A DNA stretch of 64,000 nucleotides from Zhongshania marina (GTDB taxonomy: Bacteria; Pseudomonadota; Gammaproteobacteria; Pseudomonadales; Spongiibacteraceae), in assembly GCF_002915595.1 (NCBI RefSeq), contig NZ_PQGG01000031.1, positions 124,001-188,000 on the forward strand. The letters are read 5' to 3'. Both the position numbers and the translations under genes were made by a program. Numbering within the stretch: position 1 is the stretch's first letter; each line of letters starts with the position of its first letter. Below are positions 61,484 to 64,000 of the stretch, in pieces. The notes below the pieces were generated by a model. The model did no database searches. It had not been told where the DNA came from and saw only the letters and a list, made by a program, of their open reading frames with translations.

Positions 61484-61827
61484 GTGCGCTTATTCCGATT
61501 GTGCAAAAAGCGAATCAGTAAGCCGCAAAACACCAGTGTACTCAGAGTGCCAAGGGTGACAGCGGCGATAAACGCTGGCCACTGGTTGGCAAAACCCGCA
61601 CCTAAAAAAAAGACTCCCGCAGCGGGTGCCATTAACAGCAGGGGAAGTAGTTCTATCAGCCGCTGACTTCCGGTTTCTAAATCCTTTGGCACATTGCCGT
61701 GAATACACAGGCCAACAAATAAAAGCAGCATACCGATTACTGGGCCGGGTAGCGGCAGGTCTAGGGCGCGCTGGATGAACTCGCCCAATAATTGGCAGCC
61801 AATTAAGGTCAGAAAACCGGCAAGCAT
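61480..61827 (-). CDS. lrgA: CidA/LrgA family holin-like protein
   Basis: 115 residues from ATG at 61827, which overlaps the dsbB stop (TAATG); the frame is open to 61899 inside dsbB. 'LPLPGPVIGMLLLFVGL' is the family mark. Translationally coupled to both neighbours: dsbB-lrgA-lrgB. Confidence 0.88.
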   Translation of the reverse strand: MLAGFLTLIGCQLLGEFIQRALDLPLPGPVIGMLLLFVGLCIHGNVPKDLETGSQRLIELLPLLLMAPAAGVFFLGAGFANQWPAFIAAVTLGTLSTLVFCGLLIRFLHNRNKRT

Positions 61828-62321
61828 TAGCGTTTTATCATGGGTAGGGCGCTGGCAATGGCCGCCAAGGCTAGGCCGATAAAGGCAAACATTGACCAAT
61901 TGGGCATGCTAAGGCCAAACAGTGTCCACACAATTTCGGCACAGTTGCCGTCGCCCAACATGAGGGTGCTGAACGCCTCGCCAAAGGGCAGATTGCTAAA
62001 CATATATTCTAGGCTGGGGCCGCAGGCAGGAACTTGATCTGGCGGCAGGCCTTGCAGCCAAACCTGACGGTAGGCCACGGAGCCACCGGCAATGGTGCTG
62101 ACTAACATGAGGCCGCTGGCAATATAGCGGCCGGTTTGCTGGGGATTGACGATGAGCGCGATTAAGGCGGTGAGGGCGGTGAGCACAAAGAAGGCGCGTT
62201 GGGTAATACAAAGCGGGCAGGGGTGCAGGCCCTCAAAGTATTGGGTGTAAAGTGCATAGCCCAAAAGGCCGCAACAGCAGGCAACAATAAAGGCGTAAAT
62301 CCATCGGGGCGTCAGTGACAT
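61827..62321 (-). CDS. dsbB: disulfide bond formation protein DsbB
   Basis: 164 residues from ATG at 62321 with GAGAG before it; four helices. Cys35/Cys38 (CPLC) and Cys100/Cys127 form the two redox pairs that reoxidise DsbA using quinone. First gene of the coupled run with lrgA-lrgB. Confidence 0.95.
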   Translation of the reverse strand: MSLTPRWIYAFIVACCCGLLGYALYTQYFEGLHPCPLCITQRAFFVLTALTALIALIVNPQQTGRYIASGLMLVSTIAGGSVAYRQVWLQGLPPDQVPACGPSLEYMFSNLPFGEAFSTLMLGDGNCAEIVWTLFGLSMPNWSMFAFIGLALAAIASALPMIKR

Positions 62322-62420
62322 AGTGTTTTCTCTCTTCGTAAGCGCCATACAGTAGGGGATTGTGTAAATGCTGACAAGTACGACCTTAGTCGCTGCCGTT
62401 GGTGCCCATTTCCATGAACT

Positions 62421-63038
62421 TTAGCTTGGGCCATTCCCATTAAATTCTGTGAATAGCTGTTCTTGCAATGCCGGATACAGGGCGAGGAACTGCTGTTCGA
62501 TATAGGGTAGCTGTCGAGCGAGCTCCGGCCCGCAATAACTTAATGGGCTTTCTCTTGGTATGCGTTTGGCAATTCGCGCCAGCATACCTTCGATATTGTC
62601 CCAGTCGCCCATCTTACTGAGCACATCGTAGTCCGCTAAAAAACCAATTTGCCGTGCGGCTGCGCGGGGGTATTGGTCTTTATTCGGTAGAACATGCTGA
62701 TAGCAATCTTGGGTGAAGTGAGTCAAGGGGCTTGGATGGAGCTCATCCCAGCGTAGACTTAAACAGTGGTCAAAGCATACGTCTAACATAATGCCGCCGT
62801 AGCGACGAAAGTTTGTGGGCAGCGCATCCAAGCATTCTGTGACACGGGGATGGCTGTCGGTGAGGGCATCGATTCGCCGATGAAGGCGAATGCCGACTTC
62901 CCAAGCGGCGGGATAATCACCACGCAGCGGGCCCTTAACAAAGTCGCCAAGCAGCCCACCGATGAGTAAGCCCTGCCGATCTAAGCCACTGTGGCTTGCG
63001 AGCTGCTGGGCTAAATGAAAGTGGGCTAAATAGTTCAC
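62421..63038 (-). CDS. acpH: acyl carrier protein phosphodiesterase (AcpH)
   Basis: 205 residues from GTG at 63038 overlapping the gshA stop by 4 bases (GTGA). 'MNYLAHFHLAQ', 'GLLGDFVKGPL' and 'LHRRIDALTDSHP' mark the DUF479/AcpH metal-dependent family that removes phosphopantetheine from ACP. Confidence 0.92.
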   Translation of the reverse strand: MNYLAHFHLAQQLASHSGLDRQGLLIGGLLGDFVKGPLRGDYPAAWEVGIRLHRRIDALTDSHPRVTECLDALPTNFRRYGGIMLDVCFDHCLSLRWDELHPSPLTHFTQDCYQHVLPNKDQYPRAAARQIGFLADYDVLSKMGDWDNIEGMLARIAKRIPRESPLSYCGPELARQLPYIEQQFLALYPALQEQLFTEFNGNGPS

Positions 63039-64000
63039 AGATCCTGATATTGCAAATAAAAGCGGTGGAGATAGTCCTCGAAGCTTTCATCTTGTTGCTC
63101 CGCCTCGACACTTGCTTGGGCAGCCACGGAGGCCTCGCGCATGGCGGTGAAGCGCTGGCTTTCGTCTGAACTAAGGCCGCGTTCACGGAAGGTTTCGGCG
63201 TGTTGCAGTGATTGCTTCATTGCATAGTGATAGTAGCCGTCGCCGCCTTGCTCTAGCGCCGCCACAATTTGTGCTGACGGCGTTAGGCTAATGTCGTGAA
63301 CCTTGGCAAGTTGTGCCTGGCAGCTTTGCTGGTAAGCCTCGCCGCCATGAGCCGTATCAAGCTGGTCAGCAATACGGCCAATGTCGCCGATTAATTCTTC
63401 GGCCCAGGCGGCCAGTTCCCGAGGGCTGCCGTCTTGCGTTAACTCAAGCTTAGGTTCGCGGCCTTTGTTTACAACACTTAGTAAATTACTGCTGATTTCG
63501 GCGTTATGGTCGTCGTCGCATGGCGGGCTGTCTTTGTAGAGGCAATACAACAAGAAAGCGTCTATAAAGCGAATTTGCTCAGCGTTGATGCCCAAGGGCA
63601 GCATGGGATTTACATCAATACAGCGCACTTCGATGTATTCCACACCGCCACGGCGCAGCGCACCCAAGGGAATTTCGCCACTTTCGGTGACGCGCTTGGG
63701 GCGAATGGGGCTGTAAAATTCGTTTTCTATTTGCAGCAGGCCAGACGACAGTTGTTCGCCAGCGGGGATTTTTTCGTAATCGCCATGAGAGGTGGTGATG
63801 GCGCCTTTTAAGGTTTCTACATAGAAGTCTAAATGGTTGTAGCAAATATGCAGGTTTTTCTGGGCGTCGCTTTGGTAGCCCAGATCGCCCATACGCAGAG
63901 AGGTCGCGTGCGGGCCGTAAAGTGTGTACTTACCAAGCGGCTGAAGCTGATGCGGTTTGCCGTTTAAAAAGCAGCGGGATACCGCGGGTGCCGCGCCAAA
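63035..64000 (-). CDS. gshA: glutamate-cysteine ligase, partial (N terminus beyond window)
   Basis: The minus-strand frame is open to base 64000 (321 residues visible), so the N terminus lies outside. First step of glutathione synthesis. 'TLYGPHATSLRMGDLGYQS' and 'SSGLLQIENEFYSPIRPKR' match the GshA family of gammaproteobacteria. The downstream gene acpH overlaps its stop. Confidence 0.93.
   Translation of the reverse strand, partial: FGAAPAVSRCFLNGKPHQLQPLGKYTLYGPHATSLRMGDLGYQSDAQKNLHICYNHLDFYVETLKGAITTSHGDYEKIPAGEQLSSGLLQIENEFYSPIRPKRVTESGEIPLGALRRGGVEYIEVRCIDVNPMLPLGINAEQIRFIDAFLLYCLYKDSPPCDDDHNAEISSNLLSVVNKGREPKLELTQDGSPRELAAWAEELIGDIGRIADQLDTAHGGEAYQQSCQAQLAKVHDISLTPSAQIVAALEQGGDGYYHYAMKQSLQHAETFRERGLSSDESQRFTAMREASVAAQASVEAEQQDESFEDYLHRFYLQYQDL

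Overview
The window looks like the replication-origin region of a marine-type gammaproteobacterium, plus about 30 kb of more variable DNA to its right. The order gyrB-recF-dnaN-dnaA / rpmH-rnpA-yidD-yidC-mnmE ... mnmG-rsmG-parA-parB-atpIBEFHAGDC-glmU-glmS is the classic Pseudomonas-like origin order. The protein flavour (sphingomonad-like TonB receptors, a Baeyer-Villiger-type monooxygenase, DUF2959, phosphotransferase-family genes) suggests Cellvibrionales/Spongiibacteraceae. That placement is inference; no 16S or tRNA gene was seen.

Layout: 1-1145 glyS end and a plsC-type acyltransferase. 1256-7764, minus strand: gyrB, recF, dnaN, dnaA. 7765-8214: candidate oriC with DnaA boxes; gene direction flips here. 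8215-12070, plus: rpmH, rnpA, yidD, yidC, mnmE. 12147-16951: an AT-rich three-gene insert (TonB receptor, solute-binding protein, hybrid histidine kinase) not part of the usual core order. 16952-17303: a second DnaA-box-rich, AT-rich gap before mnmG. 17304-32526: mnmG, rsmG, parA, parB, the complete F1Fo ATP synthase operon, glmU, glmS. Two parS-like ParB sites sit inside recF, so the segregation system (parAB plus its sites) is all within about 18 kb.

32581-45726 holds transporters (MFS fusion, two EamA exporters, DASS symporter), a YkgJ-like cysteine cluster protein, a LemA/TPM envelope cluster, a RimK-like ATP-grasp protein, mtgA, MAPEG and two unrecognised membrane proteins. A 115-bp element with perfect 20-bp terminal inverted repeats lies at 40946-41060.

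45866-57405 is an accessory locus: two large TonB-dependent receptors, an AraC regulator, a flavin monooxygenase, an aminoglycoside-phosphotransferase-fold protein, a CrtC/AttH-like protein and a TetR regulator. Direct CGGACA repeats, spaced one to two helical turns, lie in front of both the AraC gene and the monooxygenase gene and suggest one shared regulator. The locus probably takes up and oxidises a bulky hydrophobic compound; the substrate cannot be read from the sequence.

57402-64000 contains a DUF1461-like membrane protein, a CPBP protease-like protein, a GabD-type dehydrogenase, and the minus-strand run gshA(partial)-acpH and dsbB-lrgA-lrgB.
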